From Cedecea neteri (lineage in GTDB: Bacteria > Pseudomonadota > Gammaproteobacteria > Enterobacterales > Enterobacteriaceae): a stretch of 64,000 nucleotides of DNA. Each line of letters opens with the position of its first letter. Positions within the stretch are counted from its first letter, which is position 1. The notes beneath the pieces are model-generated. The model worked only from the letters and a program-made list of their open reading frames with translations. It was not told the DNA's origin and made no database searches. Shown here one piece after another: positions 26,001 through 32,693 of the stretch. Position numbers and translations under genes: made by a program. The stretch lies in assembly GCF_000758305.1 (NCBI RefSeq), contig NZ_CP009458.1, positions 3,658,001 to 3,722,000 of the forward strand, read 5' to 3'.

Positions 26001-26236
26001 ACGCCAACAACCGGCGTGCCGGGAATATCCTGCCAGGTGGCAATTTTGACCACGCCTTCAACCGCCAGCGCTTCACTCAAGTCGAGCTGCTCTATTTTTC
26101 CCGCCGGAATATCGGCATAACGACAGACGCCATACAACATATCCGGCAGCGTAATATCATCGCCGTAGATGGCCGTTCCTTTGACCTTTGCCAATCCATC
26201 CACGCGTCCTGGCGACGCTGAACGCAAAGCACACAT
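23030..26236 (-). CDS. Fused molybdopterin-FAD subunits of a purine-type hydroxylase
   Basis: A 1068-residue protein. Residues 1 to about 755 are the molybdenum-binding subunit: DGLAKVKGTAIYGDD near 13, SFGGKDDV near 230, AMRGFGSPQ near 345, and KGIGEPA with the probable catalytic glutamate at about 724. After a charged linker, residues 772 to 1068 are a complete FAD-binding (CoxM/XdhB-like) subunit with IAGGTDVIVQGR and ATIGGNIVNAAPCGD. A methionine at 772 (MIEPENKK) may mark the start of the once-separate FAD gene; no stop or strong ribosome site remains there. AAGGGG precedes the ATG. With the adjacent [2Fe-2S] subunit it should hydroxylate a purine. The Mo-then-FAD order is unlike eukaryotic XDH (FeS-FAD-Mo). 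Confidence 0.88.
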   Translation of the reverse strand: MCALRSASPGRVDGLAKVKGTAIYGDDITLPDMLYGVCRYADIPAGKIEQLDLSEALAVEGVVKIATWQDIPGTPVVGVIVKDYLPIIKDEVVFHGDVIAVVAATTYEAACAAADKIHVRYTPYAPLTDVEAALAPDARCIHPERSDNIAAHHHTLKGDVEKGFAQSSHILEREYEVGFQEHAYIEPEVVLTWLDPTDGSLIISGSVQNPHRVRGFVAKFMGCPQSLINVKRAVMGGSFGGKDDVIDHLACRSALLTRLTGKPVKFTYTREQSIIESCKRHPYKMKYKVGLDDTGRINAIKVDILADSGGYAASSPFVTWRSSVQAAGPYAIPNVHIDVTAVYTNNSYTSAMRGFGSPQVVYAHESLMDEIAEYLKISPVEVREINALRQGDASITGQVFDQHTVSAHEVLEKATASSEFMAKRKHYQALNEKGGVYRYGIGLALSYRGCSIGAEGVDTSTALIQVNEDGSVNLSTSVSENGQGLQTTMTMIAAEAFGIEMSEFHFMEPPTSVIGDGGSTAATRGTMVGGGAIIDAAEKIKQRILSVVGESIGATHLEDTLWQGGFILNKRDNSQRIDFKSAVNKTKWASVSLTEYGWFVPPPIHWDEEKGCGSPYFTWVYGCQVAEVRVNISTGKTDLLHVTAAHDVGQVLNPVGFEGQVCGGVAQGFGYALLEDFNIEHGQVKSENFDSYLLPTIKDIPPITVIGVENPDKAGPLGAKGIGEPATELVAAAINNAVSFALGTRFNKLPLTLEQVILGYNLKKPARQSELMIEPENKKQVLRLTDVTVTRPKTLTEALELLKSDGVTAIAGGTDVIVQGRMQTRAMKLVDISRLSELRQVTEDAQTHEISIGAAVTFNRITEHPLLRERYPLLVQACHTVGSHQIRNRATIGGNIVNAAPCGDSIPPAILYDGSIELQSHRGVRRMSLGEFLISGYKTQREPDELLTRLILPLPTKPGAKGFYHQLGRRNALNITRQSLTALLEFADDGTVSYCRLVDGALFSKPQRLLDVERCLLGQRLNQTSIDSACEVLDKLIYAAIGKRWSAAYKQPVFISMFRDMMAQASEE

Positions 26237-26298
26237 AACGTTCCCCTTATTATCAAATCAGTCAGTCACTCACGGGAGAAACCCATCGTGCTAACGAA

Positions 26299-26315
26299 TC
26301 CAATATTTGTGCCAA
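26299..26315 (-). promoter_or_regulatory. Sigma-54 (-24/-12) promoter of the hydroxylase operon
   Basis: On the minus strand TTGGCACAAATATTGGA has a perfect -24 half and TTGG instead of TTGC at -12, with exact spacing. It lies 63 bases before the ATG at 26236. The remaining part of the 356-base gap to the divergent gene at 26593 holds a small hairpin ATGCGG-TTAC-CCGCAT at 26489-26504 and no gene that I can see. Confidence 0.6.
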
Positions 26316-26592
26316 TAATCAATGAGGTGGTGGTCGATGTGTTTTTTTGTGACCAGGCGTGAGAAAAACGACACTCGTTGAACGGGATATGTTGCTCAAG
26401 AGACAACTTAGGATCGTTTTTTAGCCTTACGCTGCTGAGATTCTCAAAGTAATAATTACGGATTATCAAAATAATAATGCGCAGATTGATGCGGTTACCC
26501 GCATTGCGAATTGATTATCTGCGTGAAGCACGCCCGTAGTTTTTCCCTCGTCTACAGTTAAGTTAACCAGTCCTCGTCGAATAAATCACCCT

Positions 26593-27252
26593 ATGAGATT
26601 TGCGCTAAAAACCCATCTGTTCGCCCGCCTTCGGCTATTGATTTCAGTGGCTGCAGGCGTCATTTGTTATTTCGCCCTTCCCGCCCAGCTTGGTACCCTG
26701 CAAAGGCTGCTGATCGGCTGGAACGTTTTGGCCTGGCTTTACCTGATCTTTATCTGGTTTCGCATGCTGCGAACGGCAGCCAGCGACATCCCGCGAATAG
26801 CCAGAGTTCAGGACCAAAGTGCCGCGCTCGTGTTAAGCCTGCTTATCTTTGCCTGCATGGCAAGCCTTGTGGCTATCATGAGCGAACTGCCATCATTGCG
26901 CTCGCTTTCGGGAACGCCACTTGCGCTGCATATTGTTCTGACGGTAATGACGCTGATCGTCTCCTGGACTTTGTTGCCCAGTGCTTTCGCGATGCACTAC
27001 GCACATCAACATTACTTGCACCGCAGCAAAGAGATCACTCCAATGATCTTTCCTGATAAACCAAGCGATCCAGATTATTGGGATTTCCTTTATTACGCTT
27101 TCACCATAGCCGTTGCCGCACAAACGGCCGATGTAGCCACCGGGACAACCGGCATGCGCAAAATAACCCTGCTGCAAGCGGTCATCTCGTTTATCTTCAA
27201 TCTGGCAATTTTAGGACTTTCCGTTAACGTGGGAGCCGGGCTGTTGAGTTAA
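26593..27252 (+). CDS. DUF1345 family membrane protein
   Basis: A 219-residue integral membrane protein with about five hydrophobic segments. The core HYAHQHYLH and the acidic PDYWDFLYYAFTIAVAAQTADV stretch, followed by RKITLLQAV, are characteristic of DUF1345. Function of the family is unknown. It is divergent from the hydroxylase operon with no known link to purine use. No signal peptide apart from the first membrane segment. Confidence 0.8.
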   Translation: MRFALKTHLFARLRLLISVAAGVICYFALPAQLGTLQRLLIGWNVLAWLYLIFIWFRMLRTAASDIPRIARVQDQSAALVLSLLIFACMASLVAIMSELPSLRSLSGTPLALHIVLTVMTLIVSWTLLPSAFAMHYAHQHYLHRSKEITPMIFPDKPSDPDYWDFLYYAFTIAVAAQTADVATGTTGMRKITLLQAVISFIFNLAILGLSVNVGAGLLS

Positions 27253-27339
27253 GCTTTTTGAGCAAGCAGACATTTCGTGAATGCCATACAAAACAGGCTA
27301 TAATTTAACCAATATCGCCGCATGTAAAGGTGAAACACG

Positions 27340-27420
27340 ATGCCTAATCCCTTCGATGCCTGCATGTCTATCGCCCTGATCTTAGGCGCATTACATGAAA
27401 TGGGATTGATTCCCTGGTAG
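27340..27420 (+). CDS. Possible 26-residue small protein
   Basis: AAAGGTG eight bases before an ATG gives a short frame (MPNPFDACMSIALILGALHE, then MGLIPW). A perfect TATAAT at 27299-27304 lies 36 bases upstream, though no good -35 is seen. The product is mildly hydrophobic. I recognise no family and it may be a leader peptide or a chance frame. Confidence 0.35.
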   Translation: MPNPFDACMSIALILGALHEMGLIPW

Positions 27421-27529
27421 TGTGATGTCTGGAAATTGACAGCTGGATAAATCTCATTAAGGTGAGAGACGTACATAACGCTGTGCTTAGCGGAGCAGCG
27501 TCCTACTTCTGTTGCGTCTCAGGAACCCC

Positions 27530-28540
27530 ATGACACCTACGCTTCAAACTTTTGTCGGTAGTTTGCTTCAGGATAATAAAACACTCGTCGCCTCTTACGA
27601 TCTTGAGTCCCTGTCGCCCGACCTGAAAAATACTCTTCAGCTACAAACTTTGCGCCAGCCTGGCATTTATAACTATGCCCTATCTCCCTTTTCTCTCGAC
27701 TATCGCAGCGTTCAGCGACTCTGCGTTATCAACGGGATGGGCGTCACGCTGGGGGATTCACTGATTGGTATTTCGGCGCTGCACGCAATCAAAACCATTA
27801 ACCCTAAACTTCACCTGACGGTACTGCGTCCTCATACCTGCCAGGCTTATGTGGAAGAGATTTATCGACTCGCGGGTAATGTAATCGATGAGCTGCATTT
27901 TATGCCTCAGGAACTGGCTTCACTGGCGGGATATGATGCGCTGATTGACGCCGGGAACCAGCTCTTCCGGGAGGATTTCGCCACTCTGGAAATGCACGAT
28001 TTTTTCCTGCGCCACCTTGGCATTGCCCCTGAGTCCGTATCCGAAGAGATAAAAACAAACCGCTGGCTTCGTGACGGCATGTCAGAGCAAATTTCCCCGT
28101 TGGAAGGTCGTTACGTACTGTTCAATCACCGCGCCAGCACTCCGCTTCGCGACATCCCAGCCGCTGTGCTCGTTGAATTTGTAGAACAGATCTATCAGCA
28201 GCACGACGTGCCCGTTGCAGGATTTGGCAAAATAGATCACCCGCAGTTTATCGATCTTTCTTCACGCTCAAGAAATACCGCAGACTTTATCGGCATTATT
28301 CGCCACGCCAGTAAAGTCTATACCTGTGATTCCTCGGCTTTACATATTGCCGCGGCCTTTGAGATACCTACAACGGCCTATTTTAACGCCATCAAACCGT
28401 CGTTGCGGGCGGCTTATTACCCCCAGTGTGGAAGCGTTGACCTGGGCACTGAGCGTTCCAAACTGCTACATCAAAGTGAAGATAGCGCGTTGTTAAAAGA
28501 GATAGAGGATAATTATTGGCGTTACCTTGCCGCTTTATAA
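27530..28540 (+). CDS. Glycosyltransferase family 9-like protein
   Basis: A 336-residue cytoplasmic protein. The N-terminal domain has CVINGMGVTLGDSLIGISALHAI near residue 65, and the C-terminal domain has YTCDSSALHIAAAFEIPTTAYF near 268, which matches the nucleotide-sugar site of ADP-heptose:LPS heptosyltransferases. The ATG at 27530 with AGGAA is preferred over an in-frame TTG at 27512. No other LPS genes are nearby, so the acceptor is unknown. It may be a stand-alone surface-sugar transferase. Confidence 0.7.
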   Translation: MTPTLQTFVGSLLQDNKTLVASYDLESLSPDLKNTLQLQTLRQPGIYNYALSPFSLDYRSVQRLCVINGMGVTLGDSLIGISALHAIKTINPKLHLTVLRPHTCQAYVEEIYRLAGNVIDELHFMPQELASLAGYDALIDAGNQLFREDFATLEMHDFFLRHLGIAPESVSEEIKTNRWLRDGMSEQISPLEGRYVLFNHRASTPLRDIPAAVLVEFVEQIYQQHDVPVAGFGKIDHPQFIDLSSRSRNTADFIGIIRHASKVYTCDSSALHIAAAFEIPTTAYFNAIKPSLRAAYYPQCGSVDLGTERSKLLHQSEDSALLKEIEDNYWRYLAAL

Positions 28541-28549
28541 CGTCCAAAA

Positions 28550-28573
28550 GCTGGCCGTCATATTACGGCCAGC
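28550..28573. terminator. Hairpin terminator between GT9-like gene and 28580 gene
   Basis: GCTGGCCGT-CATATT-ACGGCCAGC has a 9-pair stem. On the minus strand it is followed by TTTT, serving the small exported protein; it also lies just after the plus-strand stop. Confidence 0.7.
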
Positions 28574-28579
28574 CCCAGG

Positions 28580-29029
28580 CTATTTATTGATGCCAATAAC
28601 GAGCACGGTTGATTTCTTACATTGATTATCCTGGCAAATACCGGAGAACCAAATCTGCCCTTTACCGATGGCCAGCCCCTGATAATTCGCAAAAAGATCC
28701 TGATATGTCTGAGTCTTTACTACCGCAACCAAATCCGGCGTAAAAATAGCCTCATAGTTTTTAATGAACTGCTGCGACGTTTTGATCTGCACTTTTTTCC
28801 CCGCCAGCGTGACCTTTATTGGGTATGAAACCAGTTTTGCTACCTCAGCTTTATTCTGCGCCACGACCTGCGTTTTGAAGATATCGAAAAAAGCATGATA
28901 GTTCTGATGAGAGCTGAATAACTGATCCAGATTTGCATCCATCTCCTGCTCGGTGGCCGCGAACGACGAACCGGACAAGACAATTGTCGACACCAGCAAC
29001 AGTCTGGCGAGTAGCGATGTAAACTTCAT
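28580..29029 (-). CDS. Small exported protein of unknown function
   Basis: A 149-residue protein with a clear Sec signal peptide (MKFTSLLARLLLVSTIVLSG, cleavage probably at SFA-ATEQ). The mature part is about 124 residues, with two cysteines close together (SGICQDNQC) that may form a disulfide in the periplasm. I recognise no family; the mixed charge and length recall small NTF2-like or lysozyme-inhibitor-like folds, but that is only a guess. Monocistronic, with its own terminator. Confidence 0.7.
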   Translation of the reverse strand: MKFTSLLARLLLVSTIVLSGSSFAATEQEMDANLDQLFSSHQNYHAFFDIFKTQVVAQNKAEVAKLVSYPIKVTLAGKKVQIKTSQQFIKNYEAIFTPDLVAVVKTQTYQDLFANYQGLAIGKGQIWFSGICQDNQCKKSTVLVIGINK

Positions 29030-29155
29030 AAAATATACCCCTTGCCTTAAATATCATTGAATTATCGTATTTATATCGTTCTACATTCCCTGTCACACAT
29101 ACCCTTTGATGTACCGGGAATCCAACAGGCATTCCCTCGGCAGCATCATATATGA

Positions 29156-29161
29156 TATAAT
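29156..29161 (+). promoter_or_regulatory. TATAAT -10 box ahead of the 29210 ORF
   Basis: A perfect TATAAT within an AT-rich stretch, 49 bases before the short ORF. No convincing -35 was found at 16-18 bases. Confidence 0.4.
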
Positions 29162-29209
29162 TTTGACCAATCTATTGATTTTAAATACAAGTAAACAAAA
29201 CGTATTAAT

Positions 29210-29380
29210 ATGAAACAACTTTTTCTGGCGCTCTGCCTTTTCACCCCCTTCAAAATGTCGATGGCATCGGTCAGTGGGACTTTTGATGTAAGAATGACGA
29301 TTCTGCCAAAGCCACTGCCGCCAAAAGTGACTAAAATTAAACTTTCAGCAGATACGGTAATGATAATTAATGAATGGTAG
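29210..29380 (+). CDS. Possible 56-residue exported peptide
   Basis: The frame encodes a likely signal peptide (MKQLFLALCLFTPFKMSMAS) followed by VSGTFDVRMTILPKPLPPKV and a short charged end. The pattern of Lys-Gln, hydrophobic core and Ala-Ser resembles a real secretion signal, and the start of the mature part resembles the first strand of fimbrial or adhesin domains. It is followed by a strong terminator at 29431. No good ribosome site is visible. It could be a remnant of a larger fimbrial-type gene. Confidence 0.45.
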   Translation: MKQLFLALCLFTPFKMSMASVSGTFDVRMTILPKPLPPKVTKIKLSADTVMIINEW

Positions 29381-29430
29381 TGTTTTCATTCATCTGGCAG
29401 TTTGTATGGCGACAATTCGCAGCCACTAAA

Positions 29431-29463
29431 AAGCCGCTGAGTGAATCCACCAGCGGCTTTTTG
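29431..29463. terminator. Strong bidirectional terminator
   Basis: AAGCCGCTG (29431-29439) pairs perfectly with CAGCGGCTT (29451-29459) around an 11-base loop and is followed by TTTT; AAAA precedes it, so it works for both strands. Confidence 0.85.
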
Positions 29464-29486
29464 TTGTTGATTCAGGCTATCCGATC

Positions 29487-29858
29487 TTAACGTTCTATTC
29501 TTTGCCCAACGTCTATCCGGTTCCCGTCAGGATCGGCAAACACAAAGGCCCGCAGGCCATAATCTTTATCCTGAATCCCCTTAATGATCCTGGCCCCCGC
29601 CTGCTGGCAAAGCGCAAACAGCGCACTGGCGTCATCGACCAGAAGATGTGCCACCGGGAAATTCGCCGCCTTATGCTGCGGCTGCAGTGTCAAATGGAGT
29701 TCACTTCCCCCCTGTTTGACGATAACAAATCCAACCGGATCGCCATTTTGAAACGTCTGGCTAAACCCTAATCCGTCCACGTAAAATGCAATTGCCTGCT
29801 GCATATCTTTTACTGGCAACACTGCCGCAATACGGCCAAATCCCACAGTGAAATCCAT
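29487..29858 (-). CDS. VOC (glyoxalase/bleomycin-resistance-like) protein
   Basis: A 123-residue single vicinal-oxygen-chelate fold. IAAVLPVKDMQQAIAFYVDGLGF at the start and VFADPDGNRIDVGQ at the end are typical of dimeric bleomycin-binding or dioxygenase-like members. The start at 29858 (MDFTVGFG) has GAGG six bases upstream. Substrate cannot be predicted. Monocistronic. Confidence 0.8.
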   Translation of the reverse strand: MDFTVGFGRIAAVLPVKDMQQAIAFYVDGLGFSQTFQNGDPVGFVIVKQGGSELHLTLQPQHKAANFPVAHLLVDDASALFALCQQAGARIIKGIQDKDYGLRAFVFADPDGNRIDVGQRIER

Positions 29859-29987
29859 TCTCAACCTCGTGATTGACTGAAATGTGGCCATCAATGCAGA
29901 CGGTGCCGCAGCTGATGCATTTCATTTTGATGCCGGACGGTGCCAGGGTGAACTCATCATATCCGGGCGGTCAGCCTCACACAAAGC

Positions 29988-31541
29988 TTATCGGCTGGAG
30001 CCGTTTGCCCCATACTTATTACGCTTATGCTGATACAGCAGTTCATCTGCTTTCAATAACGCAGTTTCTAAGGTATCACCGGCCACCATCTGATAGCTCC
30101 CGTAAGAAAAAGCGACCATTTTCTGTTCGTCAATCGTCAGCAGGTAATCCTGAATACGTGCAATCACTTCGTTAGACTTGATCAGGCTGTAATCAATCAG
30201 GATCAGGCTAAACTCATCGCCACCAAGGCGAATGCCGTAATCGCTTTTACGAATAGATTGTGCCAACGCCTTGCCCAGATACTGAATAGCCCTGTCTCCC
30301 ATGGCGTGACCAAGCGTATCGTTAATTCTCTTCAAACCGTCGCTATCAATAGAAATAACCGTAACCGCGATGTTGTTATTTAAGAGTCCCTGGATTTTCT
30401 GTTCCAGAGAGGATGTCAGTACCTTGCGGTTATATAACCCCGTCATCGCGTCGGTCATATTGTCGTGAGACAGCGACCGGTGGCGATTGAGCTGCTTGCT
30501 GGCATAGCGACAAAGCAGCCAGGTTCCACCTACATAGAGGGCAATTAGCCAGAAAATAGCAATCAGGAAGTAAATTCCGTCCAGTTGGACGTGCAGCGTA
30601 TAGTAACCAGTGATGTTTTCCACGTAGGAAATGGGCGTAAACGATTTCAGCGCCGGATGATGGAAGCTAATTTTTGCGCCGGTGGCATTGTCGGTAACGT
30701 ACAGGGATAAAAAATGCCATAACAGCGGCCTTTCTGCCGTATAGAAGGATGTCGCCAAATCGTCGATATTAATATCGGTAATAAACAACCCTTTTATTTC
30801 TTCGTGTTGAAATACCGGTGTAATCATACTGATAATGTTTTTATGGGTATAACCATCTTTATAAATATGGGAAACAATATTTTCGCCCTGACGCAGATCG
30901 GCTAACGCAGAATCGTCAATATTAATGGTCTTCGCGCTGCGATCGATATCTATACGACCATTTTCACTCACCAACCAGTTATTAAAGGTGTAATGATGGG
31001 TGTCGACAAGCTTATCAATGTAAATGTAGTTATTTTTCAGATCGATATAATAGCGGGTATTGTTGAACACATAGCCACTGTAGTTGGAGAAACTGTACTT
31101 AGACACAGCACGGGTGACGTTGTCTTGCACAACGAACAGCGCCGTCGTATCGCCCGCCCAGCTGGCGCAGGATGGATTGCGCGTTTGCAACGTCCCCTTC
31201 AACGCCATTAATTTTTGGCCGGCAAGATTTAAGCCATAAACACCATTTAATGATTCTGCATATTTACAAACATCAATTTTCGTATTCGCAACGCTTGTTA
31301 TGCCTGATGGCGCAGAGGAAAAAGCGCGAGACAGACGGAAAGCCGCATTCTGGTTAATATACTCTTCATGAAACAACGCAGACTTGCCATTTTCTGCAAT
31401 ATACCCCATGTAACTTTTCAGATCCCGGTATTCTCGGAATACAAATCCGGCAAATATCAACGTCGTCAAAATAACGATAAATATAATGGTGTTGATGTAT
31501 TTTAGCGGCGACAAGATGGTGTAATCCCTTGAAAATCCCAC
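29988..31541 (-). CDS. Diguanylate cyclase with periplasmic sensor domain
   Basis: A 517-residue protein. A first membrane segment (IIFIVILTTLIFAGFVF near 20) and a second (YFLIAIFWLIALYVGGTW near 325) frame a periplasmic region of about 280 residues that resembles a dCache/Cache sensor. The cytoplasmic part has a GGDEF signature near residue 440 and an RxxD inhibitory site (RKSD) five residues ahead of it. It should make c-di-GMP with product feedback. The start is a GTG at 31541 with a poor ribosome site. No EAL domain. Ligand unknown. Confidence 0.88.
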   Translation of the reverse strand: MGFSRDYTILSPLKYINTIIFIVILTTLIFAGFVFREYRDLKSYMGYIAENGKSALFHEEYINQNAAFRLSRAFSSAPSGITSVANTKIDVCKYAESLNGVYGLNLAGQKLMALKGTLQTRNPSCASWAGDTTALFVVQDNVTRAVSKYSFSNYSGYVFNNTRYYIDLKNNYIYIDKLVDTHHYTFNNWLVSENGRIDIDRSAKTINIDDSALADLRQGENIVSHIYKDGYTHKNIISMITPVFQHEEIKGLFITDINIDDLATSFYTAERPLLWHFLSLYVTDNATGAKISFHHPALKSFTPISYVENITGYYTLHVQLDGIYFLIAIFWLIALYVGGTWLLCRYASKQLNRHRSLSHDNMTDAMTGLYNRKVLTSSLEQKIQGLLNNNIAVTVISIDSDGLKRINDTLGHAMGDRAIQYLGKALAQSIRKSDYGIRLGGDEFSLILIDYSLIKSNEVIARIQDYLLTIDEQKMVAFSYGSYQMVAGDTLETALLKADELLYQHKRNKYGANGSSR

Positions 31542-31623
31542 TTGTAAGGTAGGCCCGAGTATAGCATAGCGATAAGATGGCGTTGACCTGGCCGGTAGAA
31601 TATTCCTGGTTGCAGTGTGCCAA

Positions 31624-32553
31624 TTAAGGGACCAGGGTGCGACATACGCTCAAGACGAGCTTGCGTAACCAGCGGTGCGAGAGATCAGCCTCTGAGCGCG
31701 GATGCCACATCTGAGAAACGACAATCGGGCTCGTATTCACCGGCAGCTCAAACATTGCCAGCCTGGCGTTATCGCCCACCACCTCACGAACAGGTTGATT
31801 AAGCAGGAAAGAATGTGGGACCAGTGCAATCAGATCCGACCCCTGAGCCACCTTTAATGACGCCGGAAATCCCGGCACGACGGCGGCAATTTTTCGTGAT
31901 AGCCCCCTTTTATCCAGCGCCTCATCTACGGGGCCGTGCGTGGAGCGGATACGACGGGAGGCGACCACGTGCCCATAGGCGAGATACTGCTCTACGGTTA
32001 TCTCAGAGAACCCGGCCAGCGGATGTCCGGCTCGAACGACACCGACAAAGCGATCGCGAAACAGCGCCTGAAGCCGTATTTCCGGGCCCATTTCGCCCAT
32101 GACGCCGATTTCAAGGTCTACCAGGCCTTCACGCAGATGACGCGGGCCTTTTTCAGGTTTTGAAGTAAAGCACAACTGAACACCCGGCGCTTCTGCCGCT
32201 GCGGCGGCGATAAGCGACGGCGCAAATGCCTCAATAAAGCCGTCATTGGCTCTGATAATAAATTCGCATGTCAGCGTGGAAAGGGACAACTCTGCTGTGG
32301 AGGGGCTCAGTAAGGCTCGAGCCTCAAGCGCAGCGTTTCTCGCACGGTCACGAATCGCTTCGGCATAGGGCGTGAGCACCATATGTCTTCCCGCCCTGAC
32401 CAGCAGAGGATCGCCGGTTGCCGCCCGCAGACGACTCAGCGTACGGCTCATCGCCGAGGGACTGAGCCCCAGACGCCGGGCTGTGCCGGCCACGCTCCCT
32501 TCAGCAAGAAAGGTATCCAGCGCAAGCAGCAGATTCAGATCGGGTTCGTTCAT
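31624..32553 (-). CDS. LysR-family transcriptional regulator
   Basis: A 309-residue regulator. The helix-turn-helix covers residues 5-60 (SVAGTARRLGLSPSAMSRTLSRL), and the rest is a LysR substrate-binding domain of the NodD/LinR-like type with FTSKPEKGP near residue 138. AGGA precedes the ATG. It is divergent from the MFS transporter at 32694, with 140 bases between, and very likely controls it. Inducer unknown. Confidence 0.85.
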   Translation of the reverse strand: MNEPDLNLLLALDTFLAEGSVAGTARRLGLSPSAMSRTLSRLRAATGDPLLVRAGRHMVLTPYAEAIRDRARNAALEARALLSPSTAELSLSTLTCEFIIRANDGFIEAFAPSLIAAAAAEAPGVQLCFTSKPEKGPRHLREGLVDLEIGVMGEMGPEIRLQALFRDRFVGVVRAGHPLAGFSEITVEQYLAYGHVVASRRIRSTHGPVDEALDKRGLSRKIAAVVPGFPASLKVAQGSDLIALVPHSFLLNQPVREVVGDNARLAMFELPVNTSPIVVSQMWHPRSEADLSHRWLRKLVLSVCRTLVP

Positions 32554-32693
32554 TCTGGCATCCTGTAAAGAGATATGGCGTCTGGTGCAGCTATTTAGTG
32601 CATATCATGCGTCTTCCGCCTGTCTTTAAGTATCACTATATTTGCTGCACTGACAACCTGATACTGAATGCCGCGCTGCGGTAAGGAACCGTG

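Noticed and set aside
26489..26504. Hairpin ATGCGG-TTAC-CCGCAT as a terminator or riboswitch
   Set aside because: It is short, has no U-run and lies between divergent genes; no riboswitch core can be recognised.
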